Positions 57,061 through 64,000 of a stretch of 64,000 bases of DNA are shown here, piece after piece. Location: NCBI RefSeq assembly GCF_900176645.1, contig NZ_FXAN01000040.1, positions 62,001 to 126,000 of the forward strand, in the 5' to 3' direction. The notes beneath the pieces were generated by a model. That model saw only the letters and a program-made list of their open reading frames with translations, searched no databases and was not told where the DNA came from. The stretch comes from Burkholderia singularis. GTDB lineage: Bacteria; Pseudomonadota; Gammaproteobacteria; Burkholderiales; Burkholderiaceae. Numbering within the stretch: the stretch's first letter is position 1; every line of letters begins with the position of its first letter. A program made the position numbers and the translations under genes.

Positions 57061-58095
57061 ATGAATATCGGCATCGTCAACGATTTGCCGCTCGCCGTCG
57101 AGGCATTGCGCCGCACGATCGCGCTGCGCCAGGAGCATCGCGTGTTGTGGGTGGCGACCGACGGCGAGCAGGCGGTCGATTTCTGCATCGCGCAACCGCC
57201 CGACCTGGTGCTGATGGATCTCGTGATGCCACGCATCGACGGTGTGTCGGCCACGCGCAGCATTATGGCGCGCTCGCCATGCGCGATCCTGATCGTGACC
57301 GCGAGCGTCGGCGCGAATGCATCGTATGTCTACGAGGCGATGGGCGCGGGTGCGCTCGATGCCGTCGATACGCCGACGCTTGGCGAGCGTGGCGGCGCCG
57401 ATCCGTCGCAGCCGCTGCTCGCGAAGATCGACCAGATCGGTCGGCTGCTCGCGACGCGCGCAGCAATGCCGGTGTCGCAGCCCATCGTCGAGCCCCCGCC
57501 GCGAGGTGTGCTGCCGCCGCTGGTGGCGATCGGCGCGTCGGCGGGCGGCCCGACCGCGTTGACGGAACTGCTGAAGCGGTTGCCCGAGAATTTTCCGGCG
57601 GCGATCGTCATCGTCCAGCACGTCGACCAGGCGTTCGCGATCGGGATGGCGCAGTGGCTCGACAGCTACACGCGGCTGCCGGTGCACATCGCGCGGCAAG
57701 GCAGCGCGCCGCAGCGCGGCGAGGTGTTGCTCGCCGCGACGAACGACCACCTGCAACTGACGCCGCGTGGCCTGCTCGGCTACACGCGATACCCGGAAGA
57801 GACGCCGTACCGGCCGTCAGTTGACGTGTTTTTTCAGAGCGTCGTTGATCACTGGAAGGGCGACGCAATCGGCGTGCTGCTGACGGGCATGGGGCGCGAC
57901 GGCGCGCTCGGGCTGAAGTCGATGCGCACCAAGGGCTACTACACGATCGCGCAGGACGAGGCGACGTGCGCCGTGTACGGGATGCCGAAGGCCGCCGCCG
58001 CGATTGGCGCGGCGGTTTCCGTGCTGCCGCTCGATCGGATCGCCGATCAGCTTGTCTCGCTCGTGCAGCGCAAGGAGCGCTGGAATAGGCGTTGA
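57061..58095 (+). CDS. wspF: CheB-type methylesterase response regulator, WspF-like
   Basis: A 344-residue CheB: receiver domain (IGIVNDLPLAVEALRRTIAL; acceptor Asp in LVLMDLVMPRIDG) and methylesterase domain with the Ser in AIGASAGGPTAL, His in VIVQHVDQAF and Asp in LLTGMGRDGALG. Removes receptor methyl groups and resets the Wsp signal. It starts four bases after wspE. In Pseudomonas, loss of WspF locks the system on; the next Pseudomonas gene, wspR, is absent here. Confidence 0.92.
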   Translation: MNIGIVNDLPLAVEALRRTIALRQEHRVLWVATDGEQAVDFCIAQPPDLVLMDLVMPRIDGVSATRSIMARSPCAILIVTASVGANASYVYEAMGAGALDAVDTPTLGERGGADPSQPLLAKIDQIGRLLATRAAMPVSQPIVEPPPRGVLPPLVAIGASAGGPTALTELLKRLPENFPAAIVIVQHVDQAFAIGMAQWLDSYTRLPVHIARQGSAPQRGEVLLAATNDHLQLTPRGLLGYTRYPEETPYRPSVDVFFQSVVDHWKGDAIGVLLTGMGRDGALGLKSMRTKGYYTIAQDEATCAVYGMPKAAAAIGAAVSVLPLDRIADQLVSLVQRKERWNRR

Positions 58096-58128
58096 GGTCG
58101 GCTGAAGCCGTCGCGTTCGCGCACATCG

Positions 58129-58155
58129 TGCCGGAGCTTTAAGGCGGCTCCGGCA
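58129..58155. terminator. Hairpin downstream of the Wsp-like operon
   Basis: TGCCGGAGC (58129-58137) pairs with GCTCCGGCA (58147-58155) around a 9-base loop. It lacks a following T-run, so it is a weak or factor-assisted terminator candidate. Confidence 0.45.
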
Positions 58156-58443
58156 TCCGGCTTCGCATCCGGCGTCAACGCAGCGCTTCTCGATGGATTC
58201 GGCGCGGCTGCGGAGGGGCGCGCACGCGTCATCCGCGACGCGCGGTTTTGCCGTTGGCGCGCAGCCGCGCCGACGGCGATTCCGATTCCGCTGCATTCGC
58301 GCCCGCGCGGCGTCATCGCGGCTCATCCGCGATGGAGGAGCCGCGCCGGGCTGCCGTCACTCCATATTTCGTTGAGCTTGCAGCGCGCGACGACGCGCCA
58401 GTACCGGTCCGCCTTGTCGCAGGCCCGCGTCGATGCGGGTGCG
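58156..58443. other. Intergenic region between convergent wspF and CPBP genes
   Basis: No supported gene and, in particular, no GGDEF-domain coding sequence. It is GC-rich, with only short overlapping frames of no recognisable family. Confidence 0.4.
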
Positions 58444-59397
58444 CTACATCGCCCGCTTGCGCGCGTGCGGCAGCGACGCGCGGTCCGGGTCCGCGCACAT
58501 CGGCAAACGCCACGCCGCATACGCCAGCACCGCGAGTAACGGAAACACCAACGCGCTGGCTTCCGGGCCGACGGTGCCGCCGCTCAGCCAAACCGGACCG
58601 ATGGCGCGGCTCGTGAACAGCGTATCGTGTGAGCTGAGTCCGCTATTGGCCGCGCCGAACAGGAACGATTCGCTCCAGTCCCACATCGCATGCTCGCCGA
58701 TCACCCACCACAGCGAGCCGGTGCGCCAGACTGCGACGCTTGCGACCAATCCGTAGATCACGATCGGCACGATTCCCGCGATGTTCTCGTTACGATTCGA
58801 CACATGCGAGATCCCGAAGGCAACCGACGTGAGCATCGCCGCGACGACTGGGTGAGTCTGTCGCACGAGCTTGAAAAACGGATACCCGCGATACGCGACT
58901 TCCTCCGTGAAGGCGACGAGCACGAACGTGGCTGCCCAGACGATGCCCGATTCGAGTGCGGCGGTGGCGCCCACGCCGGAGTATCGGATCGTCGCGCCGC
59001 CGGTAAGCACGAGCAGCCCCATGATCGCGGCGATTGCCGCAAAACCACACAGCGCGCCCCACACGAAATGCAATGCGCGATGCGGCGCGCGCAGTCCGTA
59101 GTCGAGCCACGATTGGCGATCGACGCGGCCCATCGCGTAGGTGGCGATCAGCGCGGCTGCGCACAGCGCGAGTTCGAAGGGAATCTGTCCGGAAGTAGTC
59201 AGGTCATGGTAAGGGTGCAGGGGATGATGCAGCCGATGCCCTGCGTAATCGAGCGCGAACACCAGCGCTGCGACGATCGCGCAGTACAGCGATACGGCCC
59301 AGCCTGAGCGCAGGCCCTGCGCGCCAAACCAAACGCGCCTGAAGCGTTCGAGCCGTGACGGCGTGCGTGGAAAATCGTTGTCTTTCACATCTGCCAT
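58444..59397 (-). CDS. CPBP-family intramembrane glutamic endopeptidase
   Basis: A 317-residue multi-spanning membrane protein. The protease motifs are FTEEVAYRGYPFFKLV (EExxxR), TSVAFGISHVSN (FxxxH) and GEHAMWDWSES (HxxxD/N-like). Eight or so helices are expected. The family covers CAAX prenyl-protease-like and bacteriocin-processing or self-immunity enzymes. The ATG at 59397 gives a short polar N-terminus before the first helices. Single gene, convergent with the Wsp-like operon; substrate unknown. Confidence 0.88.
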   Translation of the reverse strand: MADVKDNDFPRTPSRLERFRRVWFGAQGLRSGWAVSLYCAIVAALVFALDYAGHRLHHPLHPYHDLTTSGQIPFELALCAAALIATYAMGRVDRQSWLDYGLRAPHRALHFVWGALCGFAAIAAIMGLLVLTGGATIRYSGVGATAALESGIVWAATFVLVAFTEEVAYRGYPFFKLVRQTHPVVAAMLTSVAFGISHVSNRNENIAGIVPIVIYGLVASVAVWRTGSLWWVIGEHAMWDWSESFLFGAANSGLSSHDTLFTSRAIGPVWLSGGTVGPEASALVFPLLAVLAYAAWRLPMCADPDRASLPHARKRAM

Positions 59398-59698
59398 GTG
59401 ATGGGTCGGGTTTTCGATGACCAGGCTTACGAATGGCCTGCGTTTATCACGAGCAGATAGCGGTGCCGATCGCATGCGTGGCAGGCCGGCATCTGCGATG
59501 CGCGATGCGGCATACGGGGCCGAATGGTACATCCGGCATGCGCGGCTGTGTGTGGAGATGTGTGTTTGGTGCGGCTGATGCGCGGGATTGCGAGGCGCGG
59601 GAATGGCGCGCAGAGGCGGGCGCTGGGAAAGCCGGCGGCGGAACTGCGCACGCTGCCGCAGACGGCGCGCGTGCGCGGCCGCCGTCGAATCGAAAAGA
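59398..59698. other. Intergenic region, no supported gene
   Basis: About 300 bases upstream of the CPBP gene. It contains short GATGCGCGATGCGG-type repetitive runs but no convincing promoter, terminator or gene. Confidence 0.35.
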
Positions 59699-60364
59699 TC
59701 AGTACCGCGAAATTTGATTGCCGTCGAGGCGGACGCGATCGCCCGGACGCAGGTCGCCCGGCGTTTGCAAATCGAACGAGCGCATCGAACCGTCGTTCAA
59801 CCGCACGTCGATGCGATACGCGGCGGGCTGTGCACCCATTTGTTGCCCGATCTGGTTGCCCGCGACTGCGCCGCCAAGCGCGCCGATGACTGTCGCGGCA
59901 TCGCGCCCATGGCCCCGCCCGATCTGATTGCCGAGCACGCCGCCGACGAGCGCGCCGACGACCGTACCCGCGACGCCCGACGGGCTCGCGGCGCGGCCGA
60001 TCGGCTGAATGCCGGCGATCGTTCCGTACTGGCTTCCGTAGCCGGGTGTTTGATAGACGGGCTGGCCGTAGCTCGATTGCGGCTGCGAATATGCCGGCTG
60101 CGGCGGCGCATATCCGGGTTGCGAATAATCGGGCTGTGCGTAAGGCGGTGGCGAATAGGCGGGCTGCGAATAGACCGGCTGCTGTTGCGTGTAAGCCGGC
60201 GCGCCGTAATATTGCGATTGCGAACCGTATGGCCCATACGCGTTCGGCGCGACGCACGCGCTGAGCGACAACGCCGCCGAAACGGCAAGCGAGACGAGCA
60301 GCGCGATCTTCGTCGAGGCCGGGCGTTGGTCAGCCGGCCTCTGTTCAGCGGACATCGTGTTCAT
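59699..60364 (-). CDS. Glycine-zipper 2TM domain lipoprotein with Tyr/Pro/Gln-rich region
   Basis: A 221-residue outer-membrane-type lipoprotein. The lipobox SLSAC ends the signal peptide near residue 37. A low-complexity region rich in Tyr, Pro, Gln and Ser (about 45-110; repeated YSQP/QPxY) follows. Next is a glycine-zipper 2TM domain (GVAGTVVGALVGGVLGNQIG, VIGALGGAVAGNQIG) related to the 17-kDa surface antigen family. The C-terminal part ends RVRLDGNQISRY. Probably an envelope-stability protein. An ATG at 60355 is an alternative start. Confidence 0.85.
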   Translation of the reverse strand: MNTMSAEQRPADQRPASTKIALLVSLAVSAALSLSACVAPNAYGPYGSQSQYYGAPAYTQQQPVYSQPAYSPPPYAQPDYSQPGYAPPQPAYSQPQSSYGQPVYQTPGYGSQYGTIAGIQPIGRAASPSGVAGTVVGALVGGVLGNQIGRGHGRDAATVIGALGGAVAGNQIGQQMGAQPAAYRIDVRLNDGSMRSFDLQTPGDLRPGDRVRLDGNQISRY

Positions 60365-60465
60365 CGTAGCGTGTGATTGTTATTGCACGTCGGCAGTATA
60401 GGGAATGCGATCGCGCGTGGATGCTTGCCGCGCGTAACAGTGTGTAAAGTCTGTTGCCGCACGAT

Positions 60466-60490
60466 GGGCGCGGCCGTGCCGGCCGCGCCC
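60466..60490. terminator. Hairpin downstream of trpS
   Basis: Perfect 10-bp GC-only stem (GGGCGCGGCC, 60466-60475, with 60481-60490) and 5-base loop, 15 bases beyond the trpS stop. No T-run, so perhaps a factor-assisted terminator. Confidence 0.5.
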
Positions 60491-60505
60491 GGCGCTGCGC
60501 GAGGC

Positions 60506-61543
60506 TCAATGCGCGGTGCGCCGCAACGAGAATGTGCCCAACGCATCGCGTATCTCGTCGAGCGTGTTTTGCGTCACGCCGCTCGCGCGTCGCGTGCCGT
60601 CTGTCAGCAGTTCGATCACGTCATCCGGCCTGCGCGCAAGTTGCGCTCGCCGCTCGCGGATCGGTGCGATCAGCGCCTGTAGTTTGTCATTTAGCCGGCG
60701 CTTGAGCGTCATGTCGCCGAGGCCGCCTGCGCGATACTCGGCCTTCAGTTGCGCGATTTCGCCGGGCGCGTCGTCGAATGCGTCGAGATACGTGAACACG
60801 ACGTTGCCTTCGACCGTGCCCGGATCGGACGCACGCAGGTGATGCGGATCGGTGTACATCTGCATGACCGCATGGCGGATCTCGTCGGGCGACGACGACA
60901 GCGCGATCGCATTGTGTTGCGACTTGCTCATCTTCGCGCGGCCGTCGACGCCGGGCAGGCGTCCTGTCGGCGCGATCAGCGCATGGGCTTCGGGCAGCAC
61001 GTCGGTGCCCGCTTGCCGGTTGATCCGCCGGACGATTTCATTCGTCTGCTCGATGAGCGGCGCCTGATCGTCGCCGACCGGCACGGTGTCGGCTTTGAAC
61101 GCGGTGATGTCGGCCGCTTGCGCGACCGGATAGCAGAGAAAGCCGGCCGGAATGTCGCGGCCGAAGCCGCGCGCGTGGATTTCGTCCTTGATTGTCGGGT
61201 TGCGTTCGAGGCGGGCGACAGTCACGAAATTCAGATAAAGCAGGGTCAGCTCGGCGAGCGCCGGCAAACCCGACTGCACCGCGATCGTACTCTTGGCCGG
61301 ATCGATGCCGACGGCGAGATAGTCGAGCGCGACTTCGAGCACATTGCGGCGAACCTTGCCGGGATCGTGTGCGTTGTCGGTCAGCGCTTGCGTGTCGGCG
61401 ATGAGGACGAATTGGCGGTGTGTCTCTTGCAGCGCGATGCGCGTTTTCAGCGAGCCGACGTAATGGCCGAGGTGCAGCGGGCCAGTCGGGCGATCGCCTG
61501 TCAGTGCGATCGGGCGCGGCGTGGATGAAATGGGAGTATGCAT
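60506..61543 (-). CDS. trpS: Tryptophanyl-tRNA synthetase
   Basis: A 345-residue class I synthetase that charges tRNA-Trp. The HIGH-type motif is TGPLHLGHYVGSL, the KMSKS motif is RAKMSKSQHNAI, and GDRPTGPLHLG marks TrpRS. The ATG at 61543 has GGAG nine bases upstream; a TTG at 61561 is the alternative start. Many Burkholderia carry a second trpS on the main chromosome, so this may be a paralogue, which I cannot test here. Upstream lies a hairpin of unknown role. Confidence 0.92.
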   Translation of the reverse strand: MHTPISSTPRPIALTGDRPTGPLHLGHYVGSLKTRIALQETHRQFVLIADTQALTDNAHDPGKVRRNVLEVALDYLAVGIDPAKSTIAVQSGLPALAELTLLYLNFVTVARLERNPTIKDEIHARGFGRDIPAGFLCYPVAQAADITAFKADTVPVGDDQAPLIEQTNEIVRRINRQAGTDVLPEAHALIAPTGRLPGVDGRAKMSKSQHNAIALSSSPDEIRHAVMQMYTDPHHLRASDPGTVEGNVVFTYLDAFDDAPGEIAQLKAEYRAGGLGDMTLKRRLNDKLQALIAPIRERRAQLARRPDDVIELLTDGTRRASGVTQNTLDEIRDALGTFSLRRTAH

Positions 61544-61670
61544 CGGTGGTTTCTCCGTCAAGCGCCGCCGCCGCGCGGGCCGGATTCGGATGACGTCGAT
61601 GCGATAACCCGCGATGCCGGCCGGCGTGCGGCGGCATGGTCGTGATCAGCGTGAATCGGGGTGTGACTAT

Positions 61671-61690
61671 GCCGCTCCTTCAGGAGCGGC
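61671..61690. other. Hairpin in the trpS leader region
   Basis: GCCGCTCC-TTCA-GGAGCGGC is an 8-bp perfect stem with a 4-base loop, about 130 bases upstream of the trpS start. No T-run follows on the minus strand; a role in leader control is possible but unproven. Confidence 0.35.
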
Positions 61691-61787
61691 GCCAGAGGTG
61701 CGGGAAGAGGAGCGGGCGGAGGGCAGGCATGGGGTGAGAGTCGCACATTTTTGAAGTTTCTGCCAAGTGTGGCGGCTCGGGCGCTCG

Positions 61788-61930
61788 TTATCGCCGATGC
61801 CGCCGCGACGCGGCAAGCCGCTCTCGATAAGCGCGCGGCGTCACGCCGAGTGTGCGCAGGAAGCGGCATCGTTGCCTCGTAGCCGACATCGCAGCGCGCG
61901 GCAACGCGTCGCGTCGCCAGCACGCGATAC
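61788..61930 (-). pseudogene. AraC-family regulator C-terminal remnant, frameshifted
   Basis: One minus-strand frame reads ATRRVAARCDVGYEATM, and the next frame continues RFLRTLGVTPRAYRERLAAS. Together they are the second helix-turn-helix and C-terminus of an FtrA/GlxA-type AraC regulator, joined by a frameshift near 61868 (a 2-base loss fits). No ligand domain is present upstream. It is a decayed fragment between trpS and the ABC transporter gene. Confidence 0.65.
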
Positions 61931-61989
61931 CGTAACCGGCAAACGAAAGGCGCGATGGCGCTGACGCACCACCGCGCCCTGCGGCGGCG

Positions 61990-63945
61990 TCACTTGCCGA
62001 GCGCAACCTCGGAATCGTCGGTCCGGCCGTTCGGCGCGCCGCTCTGGCCGCGGCCGTCGCCCAGTGCCGGCGCAACGCGGGTATCGTGCCCGTCCTGCTC
62101 GCTGCGCAGCCAATCGGCCGCGTTCGCGCCCGTCTGCTCGATCAGCCCCTTTGCGAGTTCCAGCGCCTGTCGCTCGAACAGCCGCCGGTAAATGCCGCCC
62201 TCGAGCCGGATCAACGTATCGTGATTGCCTTCCTCGATCACGCGGCCCTTGTCGAGCACGATCAGCCGGTCGAGCGAGCGCACCGTCGACAGCCGGTGCG
62301 CGACCACCAGCGTCGTGCGTCCGACCATCAGCCGCTCCATGGCCTGCTGGATCAGCACCTCGCTTTCGCTGTCGAGGTTCGACGTCGCCTCGTCCAGGAT
62401 CAGCACCGGCGCATCGGCGAGGAACGCGCGCGCGATCGCGACGCGCTGCCGCTCGCCGCCCGACAGCTTGATGCCGCGCTCACCCACGAGCGTGTCGTAG
62501 CCCTGCGGCAGCGACGCGATGAAGTCGTGCGCGCTCGCGAGCCGCGCCGCACGCTCGATCTCGGCGCGCGTCGCGGTGGGCCGCGCATACGCGATATTTT
62601 CCGCGAGCGTGCGATGGAACAGCACGGGCTCCTGCTGGACGATTGCAATCTGGCTGCGCAGCGAAGCCTGCGTGACCTCGGCGATATCCTGGCCGTCGAT
62701 CGTGATGCGCCCGCTGTCGACATCGTAAAGCCGCTGAATCAGCTTGATGAACGACGTTTTGCCCGAGCCGGAATGCCCGACGAGCCCGATGCGCTCGCCC
62801 GGTGCGATCCGGATCGAGAAATCGTTGTACAGCGGTTGCGAGCTTTGTCCGTAGCGGAACGTCACGTGCTCGAAGCGGATTTCGCCGCGTCCGATCGCGA
62901 TCGGTTTCGCGCCGGGCTTGTCGTCGATGCCGAGCGGCTGCTGCTCCAGCGACACGAGTTCTTCCATGTCGTTGACCGAGCGCTGCACGTTGCGGATGTG
63001 CATGCCGATGTCGCGCAGGTAGCCTTGCAGCATCAGGAACGTCGTCAGTGCGAGCGTGATGTCGCCGACGCTCGCGCGATCGTTCGCCCACAGCCACAGC
63101 GCCGCGCCGAGAATCGCCGCTTGCATCGCGACGAGCATCATGCCCTGCACGCCGCCGTTCAGCGTGCCGCGCCGCCATGTGCGGCGCGTGCGCACCCGCC
63201 ATTTCGACACGACGCGATCGAGCCGCGTTTCCTCGCGCGCTTCCGCGCCGAACGCCTTGACGACGGCGTTGCAGCTGATCGCGTCGGCGAGTGCGCCGCC
63301 CATGCGGGTGTCCCACATGTTGCTCAGCCGGGCGGCGGGCGCGACGAAGCGTGTTGCCATCGTCGCCGTCACCGCGATGAACGCGATCGAGCCGCCGCCG
63401 ACCACCACGCCCATCACCGGCCAGTGCGCGCCGAGCAGCAGCGTCGCGCCGACGAGGATCGCCACGGAAGGCAGCAGCGCGACGAGCAGCGTATCGTTCA
63501 GCAGGTCGACCGCCCACATGCCGCGCGTGACCTTGCGCACCGTCGAGCCGGCGAAGCTGTTCGCGTGCCAGTCGGTCGAGAAGCGCTGTACGCGGTGAAA
63601 CGCGTCGGCTGCGATTTTGCTCATCATCTTGAGCGTGAGCACGATGATGTTCATGAACACCGCCTGCCGCACCAACGTACCCGCCATGCCGATTCCGATC
63701 AGCATCCCGAACGCGTGCAGCGCGTCGCGCCACGCCGCGGCCTTGCCCGCAGCCGATGCGCCATGCGACAGTGCATCGACGAGCCGGCCCGCGAAGAGCG
63801 GGATCAGCACGTCGCCGAGCGCGCCGGCGAGTGCGAGCAGCATGATGGCGGCGATGCGCACGGGTTGCGTGCGCCAATGCCGGAAAGTGAATGCGAGCAC
63901 GTCGGTAAACGCCCGCCCGCCAGGGTTCCTTGTTTTCTGGACCAT
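61990..63945 (-). CDS. ABC exporter, fused membrane and ATPase domains
   Basis: A 651-residue half-transporter of the MsbA/multidrug type. Six membrane helices lie in residues 1-330 (IAAIMLLALAGALGDVLIPL is the first). The nucleotide-binding domain has Walker A GLVGHSGSGKTSFIKLIQRL, signature LSGGERQRVAIARA, Walker B VLILDEATSNLDSE and H-loop VVAHRLSTV. It works as a dimer exporting a lipid, peptide or drug across the inner membrane; no partner gene in the window indicates the substrate. The ATG at 63945 gives a normal N-terminus. Confidence 0.92.
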   Translation of the reverse strand: MVQKTRNPGGRAFTDVLAFTFRHWRTQPVRIAAIMLLALAGALGDVLIPLFAGRLVDALSHGASAAGKAAAWRDALHAFGMLIGIGMAGTLVRQAVFMNIIVLTLKMMSKIAADAFHRVQRFSTDWHANSFAGSTVRKVTRGMWAVDLLNDTLLVALLPSVAILVGATLLLGAHWPVMGVVVGGGSIAFIAVTATMATRFVAPAARLSNMWDTRMGGALADAISCNAVVKAFGAEAREETRLDRVVSKWRVRTRRTWRRGTLNGGVQGMMLVAMQAAILGAALWLWANDRASVGDITLALTTFLMLQGYLRDIGMHIRNVQRSVNDMEELVSLEQQPLGIDDKPGAKPIAIGRGEIRFEHVTFRYGQSSQPLYNDFSIRIAPGERIGLVGHSGSGKTSFIKLIQRLYDVDSGRITIDGQDIAEVTQASLRSQIAIVQQEPVLFHRTLAENIAYARPTATRAEIERAARLASAHDFIASLPQGYDTLVGERGIKLSGGERQRVAIARAFLADAPVLILDEATSNLDSESEVLIQQAMERLMVGRTTLVVAHRLSTVRSLDRLIVLDKGRVIEEGNHDTLIRLEGGIYRRLFERQALELAKGLIEQTGANAADWLRSEQDGHDTRVAPALGDGRGQSGAPNGRTDDSEVALGK

Positions 63946-64000
63946 TTGTCAGAGCCCGGCCGCTCGTGACGAGCCGGGACTTGTCGATGAATTGTTTGAA

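Noticed and set aside
54345-57263. Very long minus-strand open frame (972 codons) opposite wspE
   Set aside because: It mirrors the codon structure of wspE on the other strand, is His/Arg-rich and has no family features. Such shadows are normal at this GC content.
62086-63969. Plus-strand frame of 627 codons opposite the ABC exporter
   Set aside because: The minus strand has complete Walker and signature motifs; the plus-strand product is Arg/Ala/His-rich without domains.

Overview
The window reads as one GC-rich stretch from a Burkholderia (sensu stricto) genome. Evidence is the anthranilate dioxygenase order andAc-Ad-Ab-Aa with a divergent AraC/XylS regulator, a Wsp-type chemosensory operon with a hybrid response regulator-kinase beside it, a cyoABCD oxidase operon, and many LysR/AraC/MocR regulators. 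The accessory-heavy mix suggests a secondary chromosome (inference). I see no rRNA, tRNA, CRISPR array or intact insertion sequence.

Layout. 1-11.4 kb: epimerase (cut by the left edge), MocR-type regulator, PF10118 hydrolase, LysP permease, a MarR / isochorismatase-like / FUSC operon, and an AraC regulator divergent from fadH (2,4-dienoyl-CoA reductase). 11.5-16.4 kb: an AT-richer patch with a stop-interrupted GNAT gene, then cyoABCD with a strong terminator. 16.7-27.4 kb: an accessory island. Its left arm is thioesterase, acyl-CoA dehydrogenase-like flavoprotein, DAHP synthase, chorismate mutase/prephenate dehydratase and an unrecognised protein. Next comes a divergent TetR regulator. The right arm is an HpaB-like flavin monooxygenase, an SDR and a CitE/HpcH-like protein. 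Two long AT-rich promoter regions, 5 kb apart, share a 14-base identical motif, so the two arms probably form one regulon.

The combination of dedicated DAHP synthase and prephenate dehydratase isozymes with an acyl-CoA-dehydrogenase-fold enzyme, a thioesterase and a ring monooxygenase resembles known tropone/tropolone pathways, which divert a phenylacetate-catabolic CoA ester. This is my main candidate for an interesting system. The product is an inference.

27.8-33.9 kb: a tripartite EmrAB/NodT-type efflux operon ending in a siderophore-interacting protein, with a divergent LysR regulator. 34.2-38.7 kb: AndR and the complete anthranilate 1,2-dioxygenase system, which makes catechol. 38.9-48.4 kb: HIT protein, phospholipase D-like lipoprotein, GNAT, DUF445 protein, CPA1 Na+/H+ antiporter, acetolactate synthase and aldehyde dehydrogenase. 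48.9-58.1 kb: a Wsp-like chemosensory cluster (REC-kinase hybrid, MCP, two CheW, CheR-TPR, CheA-REC, CheB) with no GGDEF-type WspR in the window. 58.4-64 kb: CPBP membrane protease, glycine-zipper lipoprotein, tryptophanyl-tRNA synthetase, a frameshifted AraC remnant and an ABC exporter.
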